NCBI RefSeq assembly: GCF_040947875.1
Contig: NZ_JBFRXN010000002.1
Coordinates: 806,001-870,000, forward strand
DNA from: Pseudomonas sp. MYb118
GTDB lineage: Bacteria > Pseudomonadota > Gammaproteobacteria > Pseudomonadales > Pseudomonadaceae
Direction: 5' to 3'
Length of the DNA stretch: 64,000 bases
This document shows, one piece after another, positions 46,589 to 55,569 of the stretch. Both the position numbers and the translations under genes were made by a program. How positions within the stretch are numbered: position 1 is the first letter of the stretch; every line of letters starts with the position of its first letter. A model generated the notes under the pieces. That model had not been told where the DNA came from. It made no database searches and worked only from the letters and a program-made list of their open reading frames with translations.

Positions 46589-47689
46589 ATGCAGGCGTCC
46601 GGCTGGGGCGTAGGGGGTTGGGTCGATGATGGGGGTGCGGCCCAGCATCACATCGGCGAACAGCTGGCAGGAGGCGGGTGCCAGTACCAGGCCGTTGCGG
46701 TAGTGCCCGCAGTTGAGCCAGAGGCCGTCGAAGCCCGGTACCCGGCCGATGTAGGGGATGCCTTCTGGCGAGCCCGGTCGCAGTCCGGCCCAGTGCCCGA
46801 CCACTTCGGCATCCGCCAGTGCCGGGATCAGCTCCACGGCTGTTGCTTTCAGGCTCTGTAACGCGGAGTCGGTCGGTGTCTTGTCGTAGCCTTCATGCTC
46901 CAGCGTACTGCCAATCAGGATGTGCCCGTCGCGGCGCGGGATGGCATAGCGACGCTTGGCCAGCACCATGCTCGGCAGGAAATCCGCGGCACATTTGTAC
47001 AGGATCATCTGCCCTTTGACAGGCTCGACCGGCAGTTCCAGTCCCAGGCTTTTAAGCAGATCACCACTCCAGGCGCCCGCGGTCAGGACGACCTGATCGC
47101 CGCGAATGTCGCCCGTCGCGGTCTGTACGCCGACGACCTTGTCGCCCTCACGCACAAATCCGCTGACTTCGCACTGCTCATGGATCGTCACGTTCGGCAG
47201 TGCCTGCAACGCGGCCTTGAGCGATTTGACCAGGCGTGGATTCCGCACATTGGCGACACCTTCCATGTAAATCGCCCGGGAAAAACCATCGCCCAATACC
47301 GGCACCGCATCACGGGCGGCCGAGATATCCACAGCCCGCAACGGACGGTTTTCCCGTTTGGCCCAGGCCAGGGCCTCGGCTTCATCCTCCAGGTCCAGCC
47401 AGTAAAGGCCGGTGACATGCACTTCGGGATCGACACCGGTACTGGCGAACAGCCGCTCACCGAGCTGTGGATAAAAGTCCTGCGACCAATGCGCCAGCGC
47501 CGTGACCGCCGGGCTGTAGCGCCAAGGGTACAGCGGCGAAACGATGCCGCCGCCGGCCCAGGACGACTCCTGCCCGACACCCGCCCGATCCAGCAGCACA
47601 ACGCTCTGCACTTCGGAGGCGAGATTGAACGCCGTCAGCAGGCCAATCACGCCCCCGCCGACAATCACTACTTGCTGTTGCATGGTCAT
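46583..47689 (-). CDS. thiO: glycine oxidase ThiO
   Basis: 368 residues. FAD-dependent oxidase giving iminoglycine for the thiazole ring of thiamine. The dinucleotide-binding motif VVIVGGGVIGLLTAFNLA is at the N-terminus; SSWAGGGIVSPLYPW and the C-terminal WAGLRPGSPEGIPYIG and GHYRNGLVLAPAS are ThiO family signatures. Starts at ATG 47689 and 47683 are both possible. The last codons and the TAG stop lie within a REP sequence. It sits between pilR and pilE, as its homologue does in PAO1, without an evident pilus role. Confidence 0.92.
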   Translation of the reverse strand: MTMQQQVVIVGGGVIGLLTAFNLASEVQSVVLLDRAGVGQESSWAGGGIVSPLYPWRYSPAVTALAHWSQDFYPQLGERLFASTGVDPEVHVTGLYWLDLEDEAEALAWAKRENRPLRAVDISAARDAVPVLGDGFSRAIYMEGVANVRNPRLVKSLKAALQALPNVTIHEQCEVSGFVREGDKVVGVQTATGDIRGDQVVLTAGAWSGDLLKSLGLELPVEPVKGQMILYKCAADFLPSMVLAKRRYAIPRRDGHILIGSTLEHEGYDKTPTDSALQSLKATAVELIPALADAEVVGHWAGLRPGSPEGIPYIGRVPGFDGLWLNCGHYRNGLVLAPASCQLFADVMLGRTPIIDPTPYAPAGRLHL

Positions 47690-47746
47690 GCTTGAATCCA
47701 ACCGTTAGATAGACAGGGGGCACAAAAGGCGCCCGACAAAAGAAAC

Positions 47747-48148
47747 TCAACGACCCCAGCAATCCTTGGTGCCCACCCCGGACGCCGCATTGACCATGCT
47801 CCTGACACCGGTGTTGGTGATGGTGAAATCGCCGCACTTGTCCGTGGCCATGCTGCTGCCGGTCTTGCGCGTAGCAGTCAGCAGGAATGTCTGATCCGCC
47901 AGGGTCGGGGTAATGGTGTAGTAGTCGTTACCGGCGCTCAGACCGGTGGCATTGGTGTAGAGGTTATTCCTCGAGTAATACCGCTCGAGAATCTGCGCCT
48001 GTTCGGAAAGCAGCCCGGTCACTTCCGCCCGACGTCCCTTCTTCACGTATTCGGTGAGGCTCGGGTAGCCAATGGTGATCAAGATACCGATGATCGCAAT
48101 CACGATCATGATTTCGATCAGGGTAAAACCTCGGTTGGATGTGCGCAT
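47747..48148 (-). CDS. pilE: minor type IV pilin PilE
   Basis: 133 residues. Leader MRTSNRG is cleaved before FTLIEIMIVIAIIGILITIG; Glu5 is present. Two C-terminal cysteines (DKCGDF and KDCWGR) form the family disulfide. Part of the priming complex at the pilus tip. Start 48148 is set by the leader; the frame extends upstream into the pilY1 end. It is last in the fimU-pilV-pilW-pilX-pilY1-pilE operon. I see no pilY2 between it and pilY1 (14-bp gap). Confidence 0.94.
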   Translation of the reverse strand: MRTSNRGFTLIEIMIVIAIIGILITIGYPSLTEYVKKGRRAEVTGLLSEQAQILERYYSRNNLYTNATGLSAGNDYYTITPTLADQTFLLTATRKTGSSMATDKCGDFTITNTGVRSMVNAASGVGTKDCWGR

Positions 48149-48162
48149 GCCTGAACTCTCAC

Positions 48163-51100
48163 TCACTGAATTTGCCGCCACATGATGCGACGACTGCCGC
48201 CGCCGGCTTTTTCCACCAGCGTGGTGGGCGTTCCGCTGGAGTCGTTGACGACTTTGCGGGCGCCGCCGTTGACGATGGCGTTCAACGTGGGCATCCCGCC
48301 GGAGAAGATCACCCCGCTGGAAATCGTGTCCGCGCTGTCGACAACTCCGTCGCCGTTGGTGTCGAGCACCGCATAGTTGAGCATCTTACCGCTGAACGCA
48401 TCCAGTTCGATCAGCTTGCCGGTGCCGAAACTGGCACAGGGGTCTGTGGTATCGACGGCGGCCGTGGTAAAGACGATCCTCCCCAGCACCAGCGACGCCT
48501 GGTTGATCACCCGCTCACCGGTCAGCAGGTTGTTGTAGACCAGCGGCAGGTACCAGCCCTTCTTGCCCGGATAGATCACTTCGTTCTGGCTGGTGGTGAT
48601 GAATTGCCCCGAGCTTCCCGAGAACACGCCCGTGATCGACTGCGCCTGCAAACTGGACGTGGTGATCTGGCCGGAGCCCCCCTCAGCATCCCAGACGGCA
48701 TAAAACGCCTGAAGATCCTTGTTGGTCTTGTCGACGGACTCGTTGAATTTGCCGGTACCGAAAAACACCACTTTGCCGCCCAGGGTATTGTCCGCCAGCA
48801 ATGGCTGCGCCGTGATCGGCTGAGTCGTACCACCGGCGGTGGTGAACAGCGGCCTGCCGGAGAAGGCCACTCCCCAACTGTCGGTAGAGGTGCTGCTCAA
48901 ATCGAATTTCCACATTTGCCCTTTCAAGTCACCGCCATAGGCGGCCTGCACCACGTTCTGGGCATTGACCCTGAGTTCCACCGAAGACAGGCCATTGTTG
49001 GTGTCGCTGCTGTCGACCACAATTTTCTTGATCAGCGCCCCGGTGGCGATATCCACCACATACAACGCCGCCACTCCCGAGTTACTGCCGTATCCGTTGG
49101 AGATGAACGCCGCCCATTTGCCATTGGGCAAGCGTGCCACTTCCGGGCGCGCGTAGGCATAACCCAAATCATTGAAAGCGTTCGCGGCATTTGCCGTAGC
49201 GGGCGCACTGATTTCCCACAGCGCCCTGGTCACGTTACCGGCCGACGCGTCGAACAACTGCAACCCGTAGTAGGTCTTGCCGCCCGCACCGGTGCCGCCC
49301 AGCGCCAGGGTTTTCCAGGCACCCTCGACTTGCGCATCGAACACACCGACCTGGCCGTCGACCAGAAACTTGTGGCTGACCCCATTGATGTAGGCAGGGT
49401 CAGCGATCAGGCGCAGCGACGGCAGCACGCTGGAAGGCATGTAGGCATAACGCCTGGCGCCGTTGCCCGAGTTGATGACACTGACAAAACCGTCGTTGGC
49501 GTTGACCACCAGGCTGCTGTTCATGTTGCGGGCCTTGGTGGCCAGATAGGTGCTATAGCTGGTGTCGTTCACCAGATCGGACGCGGTCTGTTCCGTCGGC
49601 GAGGCCAGCACCAGCGGTGAGTTGATGATGTCGCCAAGCAATACGCTGCGCACTTTCAAGCCGGTTTTGTTGGTGCCCTTGCTCCACTCCACCAGGTCGG
49701 TGCCGGTGATCCCGGTGGGCAGCCCCTGATCCAGCACTGCTTTCTGTGCGGCGGAGAAATTCCCGTAGGTCAGGGTGATAGCCGCCGGGGGAGTGCTCGC
49801 GGTGTTCCACGACTGGTAGGTCGGCGCGGTGGCACTGGGGACGATGGCGGTGTCGGTGGTCCAGAGCACCGAGGCGGTGTTGACCGTACCGGTGGAGGTG
49901 AAGCCATAGGACCTGATCGTGCCGCGCCAGTCCTTGGGGTCGTAGCTGGTCTGGTAGTACGCAGAGCCGGTACCGACGATGGCGCTGCTGGTGGTGCCGC
50001 TGCCCCCCGAGCCCGCCTTCGAGGTGATGTCGCTCAACGCCGAGGCCAGGGCCGTGCTGAGGCCGGCACTGTCCGTTGCCTGGTAATACTTGCCCTGGCC
50101 GTAGCTCGCCGCATCCGACAGCATCTGATTGGCGGCGGTGAAGCCCACCGTGTAGGTGTTCATGTTCTGTTTGGGGAAGTCCACGGCATTCCAGCTTTTG
50201 CCCGCTGCGTCGGTACCGGTGCTGCGCATGTCGATGTCGAAGGCGAACTTGGCGATGTCATCCAGGTAAAGCGTATCGCCTTCGCCGTCCCCGTTCAGGT
50301 TGTCGCCATCGTTGGCACTGTTGCCGTCCCAGTTCGGCAGGCGTGTGCCCCCCAGTGGATCGTTGGTGGGGAAGGTCCGGTCGTACGTCGGCAAACCATC
50401 GGTGATCACCACGCCGTAGTTTTTCTGGCATCGGTACTGGATCGGACTGGTGTAGGTCGAGGGCGTCGAGTTGTAATACGGCGCCATGCCGCGCATGTAG
50501 CGGGTGATTTCGTAGTAGGTTTCCGCCAGCGGGGTATTGGCGATCGCGCTCAAGCCATTGATCGAGTTGATCAGTGCGTTGTAGTTGGCATCCGCCTGCG
50601 CCTGGGTGACGCTGCCGCTGACGGGAGACAGGTCGCTGATACCTCGGGCGATGAAACCACCGGGGCCAGGGTTGCCGCTGACAGGTGGGTTGAAGGTCGA
50701 CAGGCCGATGCGCAGCGAGCGGTTGTTGCTGACCAGGCTGGTGGACACATCCTGCGCGACGCTGATCCGGTAATCGTTGGGGATTGCCCCGCTGCCCGTG
50801 GTGAAGTCCCGGCTGACCCCGTTGGCCAGCGTGACCAGATAGGACAGGTAGTTCGCCGTGTACCGCGTGTTCTGGTTACCCACAGGGTCAGGCAGTTTCA
50901 GGCAGATAGAACCCAACCCCAACAGCCCGCGGTTGAAACCGTACCAGCCGGTCGAGCAACCGCCACGGTTGAGGCTCGACAAAAAGACGTTGGTGTCGGT
51001 CATGTCCAGGTTCTGGCCACCAAAACATGAAAACGCGGAGTTGCAGGTGGCAATTTGCGGCCGACTGACGGTCGGGTCGAACCCCGCCGCCCAGATGATG

Positions 51101-51276
51101 TTGTTCATGCTGCCGGAATCGTCGATCAGCAGCATCACGTTGGGCGGCACCGCCGCAGCGCTGAGCAAGGGCGACTCCGAAGGCGTGAAGGCGTACACCG
51201 GGGCCGACAGATACAGGCCCACCGCCATGCCCCCCAGCCACTGCCACATCCGCGAGAGCCTGTCAGTACTTGGCAT
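48163..51276 (-). CDS. pilY1: type IV pilus tip adhesin PilY1
   Basis: 1037 residues from MPSTDRLSRMW. Signal peptide about 1-30 (ends APVYA-FTP). The N-terminal part has a von Willebrand A-like metal site NVMLLIDDSGSMN. The C-terminal half is the PilY1/PilC beta-propeller with WAAFISNGYGSNSG and YGGDLKGQMWKFDL. The calcium loop usually just before YxGDL is not evident (VNAQNVVQAA instead), but DTNGDGVVDSAD near residue 970 is a good EF-hand-like loop, and an Asp/Asn-rich stretch lies near 318-335. The start overlaps the pilX end by 14 bp. Upstream starts are less likely because they would precede the signal peptide. Confidence 0.92.
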   Translation of the reverse strand: MPSTDRLSRMWQWLGGMAVGLYLSAPVYAFTPSESPLLSAAAVPPNVMLLIDDSGSMNNIIWAAGFDPTVSRPQIATCNSAFSCFGGQNLDMTDTNVFLSSLNRGGCSTGWYGFNRGLLGLGSICLKLPDPVGNQNTRYTANYLSYLVTLANGVSRDFTTGSGAIPNDYRISVAQDVSTSLVSNNRSLRIGLSTFNPPVSGNPGPGGFIARGISDLSPVSGSVTQAQADANYNALINSINGLSAIANTPLAETYYEITRYMRGMAPYYNSTPSTYTSPIQYRCQKNYGVVITDGLPTYDRTFPTNDPLGGTRLPNWDGNSANDGDNLNGDGEGDTLYLDDIAKFAFDIDMRSTGTDAAGKSWNAVDFPKQNMNTYTVGFTAANQMLSDAASYGQGKYYQATDSAGLSTALASALSDITSKAGSGGSGTTSSAIVGTGSAYYQTSYDPKDWRGTIRSYGFTSTGTVNTASVLWTTDTAIVPSATAPTYQSWNTASTPPAAITLTYGNFSAAQKAVLDQGLPTGITGTDLVEWSKGTNKTGLKVRSVLLGDIINSPLVLASPTEQTASDLVNDTSYSTYLATKARNMNSSLVVNANDGFVSVINSGNGARRYAYMPSSVLPSLRLIADPAYINGVSHKFLVDGQVGVFDAQVEGAWKTLALGGTGAGGKTYYGLQLFDASAGNVTRALWEISAPATANAANAFNDLGYAYARPEVARLPNGKWAAFISNGYGSNSGVAALYVVDIATGALIKKIVVDSSDTNNGLSSVELRVNAQNVVQAAYGGDLKGQMWKFDLSSTSTDSWGVAFSGRPLFTTAGGTTQPITAQPLLADNTLGGKVVFFGTGKFNESVDKTNKDLQAFYAVWDAEGGSGQITTSSLQAQSITGVFSGSSGQFITTSQNEVIYPGKKGWYLPLVYNNLLTGERVINQASLVLGRIVFTTAAVDTTDPCASFGTGKLIELDAFSGKMLNYAVLDTNGDGVVDSADTISSGVIFSGGMPTLNAIVNGGARKVVNDSSGTPTTLVEKAGGGSRRIMWRQIQ

Positions 51277-51724
51277 AGATGCTCTCCACCACACTGCGCA
51301 CGTTATTGCCGACGATGGCCACGGCCGTGACCCGATAGAGCGTCGCAGAGGTGTTGCTCGGCACATTGACCGCGTTCAGCGTGGTGCCGATGTTCTGCAC
51401 CCCGTAGAACCCGTTGGCGGCCGCGACCCAGGTTACCCCTGAGTTGGAGTTGAGCCCGGCACCGGTCAATGTCAGTGCCTCGCTGGGTGGTCCACACGAG
51501 CCGGTACAGACCGGCAAGCTGTAAGTACTGACTTGCACAGCGCTTTCACCGACACGCAGCGCGGCTTCGGCGGCCTGGAACGACTGATTGCGCTGGGTCA
51601 CGCTGCTGGCCATTTTCTCCTGCAGGTTGGCGTTCTGCATCGACGAAATACCGATCAGCGTCAGCAGCAACAGGAACACCAGGCTGACCAACAGCGCCAT
51701 GCCGCGCTGGTTATGCGAATACAT
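51263..51724 (-). CDS. pilX: minor type IV pilin PilX
   Basis: 153 residues. Leader MYSHNQRG, then MALLVSLVFLLLLTLIGISS. Position 5 of the mature protein is not Glu (MALLV), as is usual for PilX/GspK-like tip subunits. Two cysteines occur in PVCTGSCGPP. The family segment QRNQSFQAAEAALRVGE is present. It lies between pilW and pilY1; the start is 11 bp after the pilW stop. Confidence 0.92.
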   Translation of the reverse strand: MYSHNQRGMALLVSLVFLLLLTLIGISSMQNANLQEKMASSVTQRNQSFQAAEAALRVGESAVQVSTYSLPVCTGSCGPPSEALTLTGAGLNSNSGVTWVAAANGFYGVQNIGTTLNAVNVPSNTSATLYRVTAVAIVGNNVRSVVESIYAKY

Positions 51725-51735
51725 CGGCCCTCCCC

Positions 51736-52449
51736 TCATGGCAGTCGGTTGCGCAAGGCGGCAACCACGCTGAACGTCTGATCGCGCACCTGCTGGTTCG
51801 GATCTCTCAGGGTCAGCGACAGGCGCACACTGCGGATTCGTGCCGGGTCCGAAGGGTTGCTGCTGTAGCTGGACGCAGCGCCATCGGTGGCCGAGCTGGC
51901 GAGGCCGAAGCTGACGTTGAAGGCGCTGACGTTGTCGACCAGCACCGCCTGGGTCGGCGTACCGACTCCGACGCCCATGGTCAGCTGGTTGTTCCTGAGG
52001 CTGTAAATCAGCCGCCGGATCGGAAACTGCTGCAGCTGTCCGGTGGCGGCCTGCGCACCGGAATACGCCGTGGCCGTGTTGCGGCAATCGGACACCACCG
52101 TCCATGTTGGCGTACCGCCATAGGTGCCCACATCGGCAGTGACCAGGGTCAGCCGCAGATTGGTGTTGTCCCAACTGATCGGCGTGAGCTGGCTGGTGCC
52201 GAAGCTCGACCCGCTGCTGGAGTCGGTCACCGTGGCCAGGCAGCCGAACATCCCCACCATGCGGATTTCCTGGATCATCTTGCTCAGCACGAAGCGCGCA
52301 TCTTCCTGCATGTTGGCCGCGGCATTCTGGCTGACGTAGGTGTTCTTCGCCGCAATGAAAACCTGCGCCACACCGAGCACCACGATCAGCCCCAACACCA
52401 GGGCCACCAGCAGTTCGATCAGGCTGAAGCCACGATTAGGTTGCTTCAT
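51736..52449 (-). CDS. pilW: minor type IV pilin PilW
   Basis: 237 residues. Leader MKQPNRG, then FSLIELLVALVLGLIVVLGV with Glu5. The large C-terminal domain has cysteines in FGCLATV and VSDCRNT. Largest of the minor pilins, part of the tip-priming complex with PilV, PilX, FimU and PilE. The ATG overlaps the pilV stop by four bases. Confidence 0.94.
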   Translation of the reverse strand: MKQPNRGFSLIELLVALVLGLIVVLGVAQVFIAAKNTYVSQNAAANMQEDARFVLSKMIQEIRMVGMFGCLATVTDSSSGSSFGTSQLTPISWDNTNLRLTLVTADVGTYGGTPTWTVVSDCRNTATAYSGAQAATGQLQQFPIRRLIYSLRNNQLTMGVGVGTPTQAVLVDNVSAFNVSFGLASSATDGAASSYSSNPSDPARIRSVRLSLTLRDPNQQVRDQTFSVVAALRNRLP

Positions 52450-52895
52450 GGTGTCACCACCGGGTCGACGGCGGCGCGACTGGTCACCACCAGGCTGCGC
52501 CGGGAGTTGGCGGCATTGGCAGCCCGGGAATCGTCCCAGGTGATGGTAATGGTGTACACCCGCTGGTTCAGGGTGACGGTGCCGGTGGCGGTGTTGCCGA
52601 GAAACGTGGTGATGTTGGAGGTGAAATCGTAGAGGTCCTGGTCCCGCGCGACGCTCAGGTTGCCGGAAGTCGGTGGCGTAACGGTGTAATCGGCACCGGA
52701 ATTGGCGCGGATCCGGTCCAGCATGTCGTAGGCGATGAAACTGGCCTGGCTGGTCATCCGCGAACTGTCGGTGTATTTCAGCGCGTTGAGCTGAAACGCC
52801 GCGGCACCGAGCAGGCCGACCGTCAGAATCAACAACGCCACCAGAACCTCGATCAGTGTGGTGCCTTCCTGTGCACGCGTGCTCCATTGCCTCAT
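52446..52895 (-). CDS. pilV: minor type IV pilin PilV
   Basis: 149 residues. Leader MRQWSTRAQEG then TTLIEVLVALLILTVGLLGA with Glu5; the leader is longer than in PilA and Thr replaces Phe at +1. FIAYDMLDRIRANSGADY is the PilV family segment. It overlaps fimU and pilW by four bases each. An alternative upstream start (52934) would extend into fimU and is rejected. Confidence 0.93.
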   Translation of the reverse strand: MRQWSTRAQEGTTLIEVLVALLILTVGLLGAAAFQLNALKYTDSSRMTSQASFIAYDMLDRIRANSGADYTVTPPTSGNLSVARDQDLYDFTSNITTFLGNTATGTVTLNQRVYTITITWDDSRAANAANSRRSLVVTSRAAVDPVVTP

Positions 52896-53365
52896 CCGCA
52901 ACTTCCACCCAATAGAATTCGTCCGTTCAAACACACGTTCAGCGTCCTGCTTTGCGTCCCCAGTACATAGTTGATCACCACCGCCGTGGAAGGTGCCGAG
53001 AGACCGCCCAGATTGTTGAAGTCGATGGTGGTCACTCCTGAGGTTAGCGTCAGAGTGGCGCCACTGCTCATCGCGGGCACAATCCGCAATACATTGGCCG
53101 CGTTGCTGGTACCGTCGAGTACCGCCAGGTCTGCGGTCCAGGGAGTACCTGGTTCCTTCGGCCGCAAACGGGTAGTGACGCCTCGGTCGATGGCTTCCAG
53201 CCGGGCGAAATTCAACGCACGCTGCAGATCACCGACCTCGGTATCGGCCCGGGAGCCTTGTACGGACTGGGTGAACATCGGCACTGCCAGGGTAATCAGA
53301 ATCAGGAAGATCGCGAGCGCGACCAGCAACTCGATCAGCGTGAAACCTTTTGTACGATGATCCAT
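52892..53365 (-). CDS. fimU: minor type IV pilin FimU (GspH/FimT family)
   Basis: 157 residues. Leader MDHRTKG then FTLIELLVALAIFLILITLA with Glu5. The GspH-like C-terminal domain includes LNFARLEAIDRGV and ends NVCLNGRILLGGSCG with two cysteines. First gene of the minor pilin operon. FimU links PilV/W/X/Y1 to the PilA fibre. The 132-bp gap to the divergent fimT gene must contain the operon promoter; I could not fix an AlgR box with confidence. Confidence 0.92.
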   Translation of the reverse strand: MDHRTKGFTLIELLVALAIFLILITLAVPMFTQSVQGSRADTEVGDLQRALNFARLEAIDRGVTTRLRPKEPGTPWTADLAVLDGTSNAANVLRIVPAMSSGATLTLTSGVTTIDFNNLGGLSAPSTAVVINYVLGTQSRTLNVCLNGRILLGGSCG

Positions 53366-53497
53366 TCGATGCCCTCCGTTGCCGTCGGCTATACCTGCTG
53401 TTACACGCTAGAACATTCGACCGACAGATGTACGGTTGTTTTGCCATTACTCACGCAAGGATTGCGCGAGCCACCCCACTCCATGGAGGGAGATGCC

Positions 53498-54016
53498 ATG
53501 CATCAGCACGGGTTCAGTCTGATCGAACTGCTTATGGGACTGACGATTGTCGGGATTGTTCTGTATCTGATCAGTCCGGCGCTGGCGGCGTTCACGGAAT
53601 CGAGCCGTCGGGACGAGGCCTCCCGGTCACTGATCGCCGGCATTCGCAACGCGCGTACCCTGGCGATGACACGAAATCAGGCCGTGGTGATCCATGGCAT
53701 TGACGGGGACTGGGGCCGGGGTTGGCGCATCATTCTCGACCTGAGCGGCAAAGGCGCCGATGACCGCGACAATCCGTTGATCGCCGAGCACGCGAGCAAT
53801 ACCGGGGTGCCGATTGCGGGAAACTGGTGGGTGAGGCGTTATATACGTTTCAGCAGCCTGGGAATGCCGCTGATGCCCGAGCGGGCCTTTCAGGCAGGGA
53901 CGCTGCATCTGTGTGATACGCGCGAACCGGTGAGCCGGCGACAGATCGTACTGGCCCCGTCCGGTCGCGTCAGCCTGCTCGACGAAAGGGCCGAGCAGGC
54001 GTTATGCGAGCAGTGA
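53498..54016 (+). CDS. fimT: FimT-like pseudopilin (GspH/FimT family), divergent from fimU
   Basis: 172 residues. Short leader MHQHG then FSLIELLMGLTIVGIVLYLI with Glu5. The segment LIAGIRNARTLAMTRNQAVV is characteristic of GspH/FimT. Two late cysteines occur (HLCDTRE and ALCEQ). GGAGGGAG precedes the ATG. FimT of some bacteria binds DNA at the pilus for natural transformation; whether this one does is unknown. It is transcribed opposite to the other minor pilins and its stop lies one base from the ispH stop. Confidence 0.88.
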   Translation: MHQHGFSLIELLMGLTIVGIVLYLISPALAAFTESSRRDEASRSLIAGIRNARTLAMTRNQAVVIHGIDGDWGRGWRIILDLSGKGADDRDNPLIAEHASNTGVPIAGNWWVRRYIRFSSLGMPLMPERAFQAGTLHLCDTREPVSRRQIVLAPSGRVSLLDERAEQALCEQ

Positions 54017-54017
54017 A

Positions 54018-54965
54018 TCAGGTCAGTGAGCGGACCCGCAGCTCTTTGGGCATGGAGAACGTGATGTTTTCCTCGCGCCCTGCCAGCTCATCGGCACCGG
54101 TGGCACCCCAGGCCTGCAGTTGCTGGATCACGCCACGCACCAGAACTTCCGGAGCGGAAGCACCGGCGGTGATGCCGATACGCTCGACGCCATCGAACCA
54201 GCTTTTTTGCAGGTCTTCGGCACCGTCGATCAGATAGGCCGGGGTGGACATGCGTTCGGCCAGTTCACGCAGACGGTTGGAGTTGGAACTGTTCGGGCTG
54301 CCGACCACCAGGACCACGTCGCACTCGTCAGCCAGGGTCTTGACCGCGTCCTGACGGTTTTGCGTGGCGTAGCAGATGTCGTCCTTGCGCGGGCCACCAA
54401 TGGCCGGGAAGCGCGTACGCAGGGCGTCGATGACGCGGCTGGTGTCATCCATGGACAGGGTGGTCTGGGTGACGAACGCGAGTTTTTCCGGGTTGTTCAC
54501 CTGCAACTCAGCGACGTCTTTCTCGTCTTCCACCAGGTAAATCGCACCGCCATTGCTGCCATCGTACTGGCCCATGGTGCCTTCGACTTCCGGGTGGCCG
54601 GCATGGCCGATGAGGATGCATTCACGGCCGTCGCGGCTGTAGCGCGCCACTTCGATGTGCACCTTGGTCACCAGCGGGCAGGTTGCGTCGAAGACCTTGA
54701 GGCCTCGACCGGCCGCCTCGGTGCGCACGGCCTGGGATACGCCGTGGGCACTGAAGATCACGATGACGTCGTCCGGCACCTGATCCAGTTCTTCGACAAA
54801 GATCGCACCGCGCGCGCGCAGGTCTTCGACGACGAACTTGTTGTGGACCACTTCGTGGCGCACATAGATCGGCGGCCCGAAGACTTCCAGGGCGCGGTTG
54901 ACGATTTCGATCGCCCGATCCACACCGGCACAGAAGCCACGGGGGTTGGCGAGTTTGATTTGCAT
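54018..54965 (-). CDS. ispH: 4-hydroxy-3-methylbut-2-enyl diphosphate reductase
   Basis: 315 residues. Last enzyme of the MEP isoprenoid pathway, making IPP and DMAPP. The three [4Fe-4S] cysteines are visible: Cys12 in PRGFCAGV, one in [12 protein letters not shown] and one in [11 protein letters not shown]. The catalytic Glu is in [11 protein letters not shown]. Start 54965 is where the family N-terminus [12 protein letters not shown] begins. Convergent with fimT. A REPIN separates it from the upstream fkpB. Confidence 0.97.
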   Translation of the reverse strand: MQIKLANPRGFCAGVDRAIEIVNRALEVFGPPIYVRHEVVHNKFVVEDLRARGAIFVEELDQVPDDVIVIFSAHGVSQAVRTEAAGRGLKVFDATCPLVTKVHIEVARYSRDGRECILIGHAGHPEVEGTMGQYDGSNGGAIYLVEDEKDVAELQVNNPEKLAFVTQTTLSMDDTSRVIDALRTRFPAIGGPRKDDICYATQNRQDAVKTLADECDVVLVVGSPNSSNSNRLRELAERMSTPAYLIDGAEDLQKSWFDGVERIGITAGASAPEVLVRGVIQQLQAWGATGADELAGREENITFSMPKELRVRSLT

Positions 54966-55001
54966 GGTGTGCCTCGTGTGTTGCAAAAGCGCTGAAAACA
55001 C

Positions 55002-55093
55002 CCTGTGGGAGCGGGCTTGCTCGCGAAAGCGGTTTGACATTCAACATCATTGTCGACTGTAAGACCGCTTTCGCGAGCAAGCCCGCTCCCACC
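55002..55093. repeat. REPIN, GTGGGAGCGGGCTTGCTCGCGA subtype
   Basis: Inverted pair with outer REP arms and an additional inner pairing AAGCGGT / ACCGCTTT, between ispH and fkpB within a likely operon. Confidence 0.93.
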
Positions 55094-55116
55094 TTATTTC
55101 GACCGCGTCAGGCCTG

Positions 55117-55569
55117 TTAGAGCGCCGTAACGGAAATGATTTCCACGTCGAAGGTCAGGGTCTTGCCGGCCAGCGGGTGGTTGAAGTCGATGGTCACTTG
55201 CTCGTCATCGAACACTTTCACCACGCCTGGCAGTTCAGTATTGGCCGCATCGTTGAAGATCACCAGCAAGCCTGGCGACAGTTCCATGTCCTTGAACTGC
55301 GAGCGCGGGATGACCTGCACGTTTTGCGGGTTGGGCTGGCCAAAGGCGTTTTCCGGCTGGATGGTCAGCGTGCGCTTGTCGCCGGCCTTGAAGCCGAACA
55401 GTGCAGCCTCGAAACCTGGCAGCAGGTTGCCGTCGCCGACCTTGAAGGTCGCCGGGGCCTTGTCGAAAGTGCTGTCGACCGTGTCGCCGTTCTCCAGGCG
55501 CAATGCGAAGTGCAGAGTCACTTCCGTGTGCTCGCGGATGCGTTGTTCAGCCACTACCTGTTCAGTCAT
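55117..55569 (-). CDS. fkpB: FKBP-type peptidyl-prolyl isomerase, SlpA family
   Basis: 150 residues. SlyD-like FKBP with the inserted flap domain (FGFKAGDKRTLTIQPENAFG and VQVIPRSQFKDMELSPG); starts with EQRIREHTEVTLHFALRLEN. Catalyses proline isomerisation and chaperones folding in the cytoplasm. The His-rich tail of SlyD is missing, which favours the FkpB/SlpA assignment. It overlaps lspA by eight bases, as in the conserved lspA-fkpB-ispH order. Confidence 0.94.
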   Translation of the reverse strand: MTEQVVAEQRIREHTEVTLHFALRLENGDTVDSTFDKAPATFKVGDGNLLPGFEAALFGFKAGDKRTLTIQPENAFGQPNPQNVQVIPRSQFKDMELSPGLLVIFNDAANTELPGVVKVFDDEQVTIDFNHPLAGKTLTFDVEIISVTAL

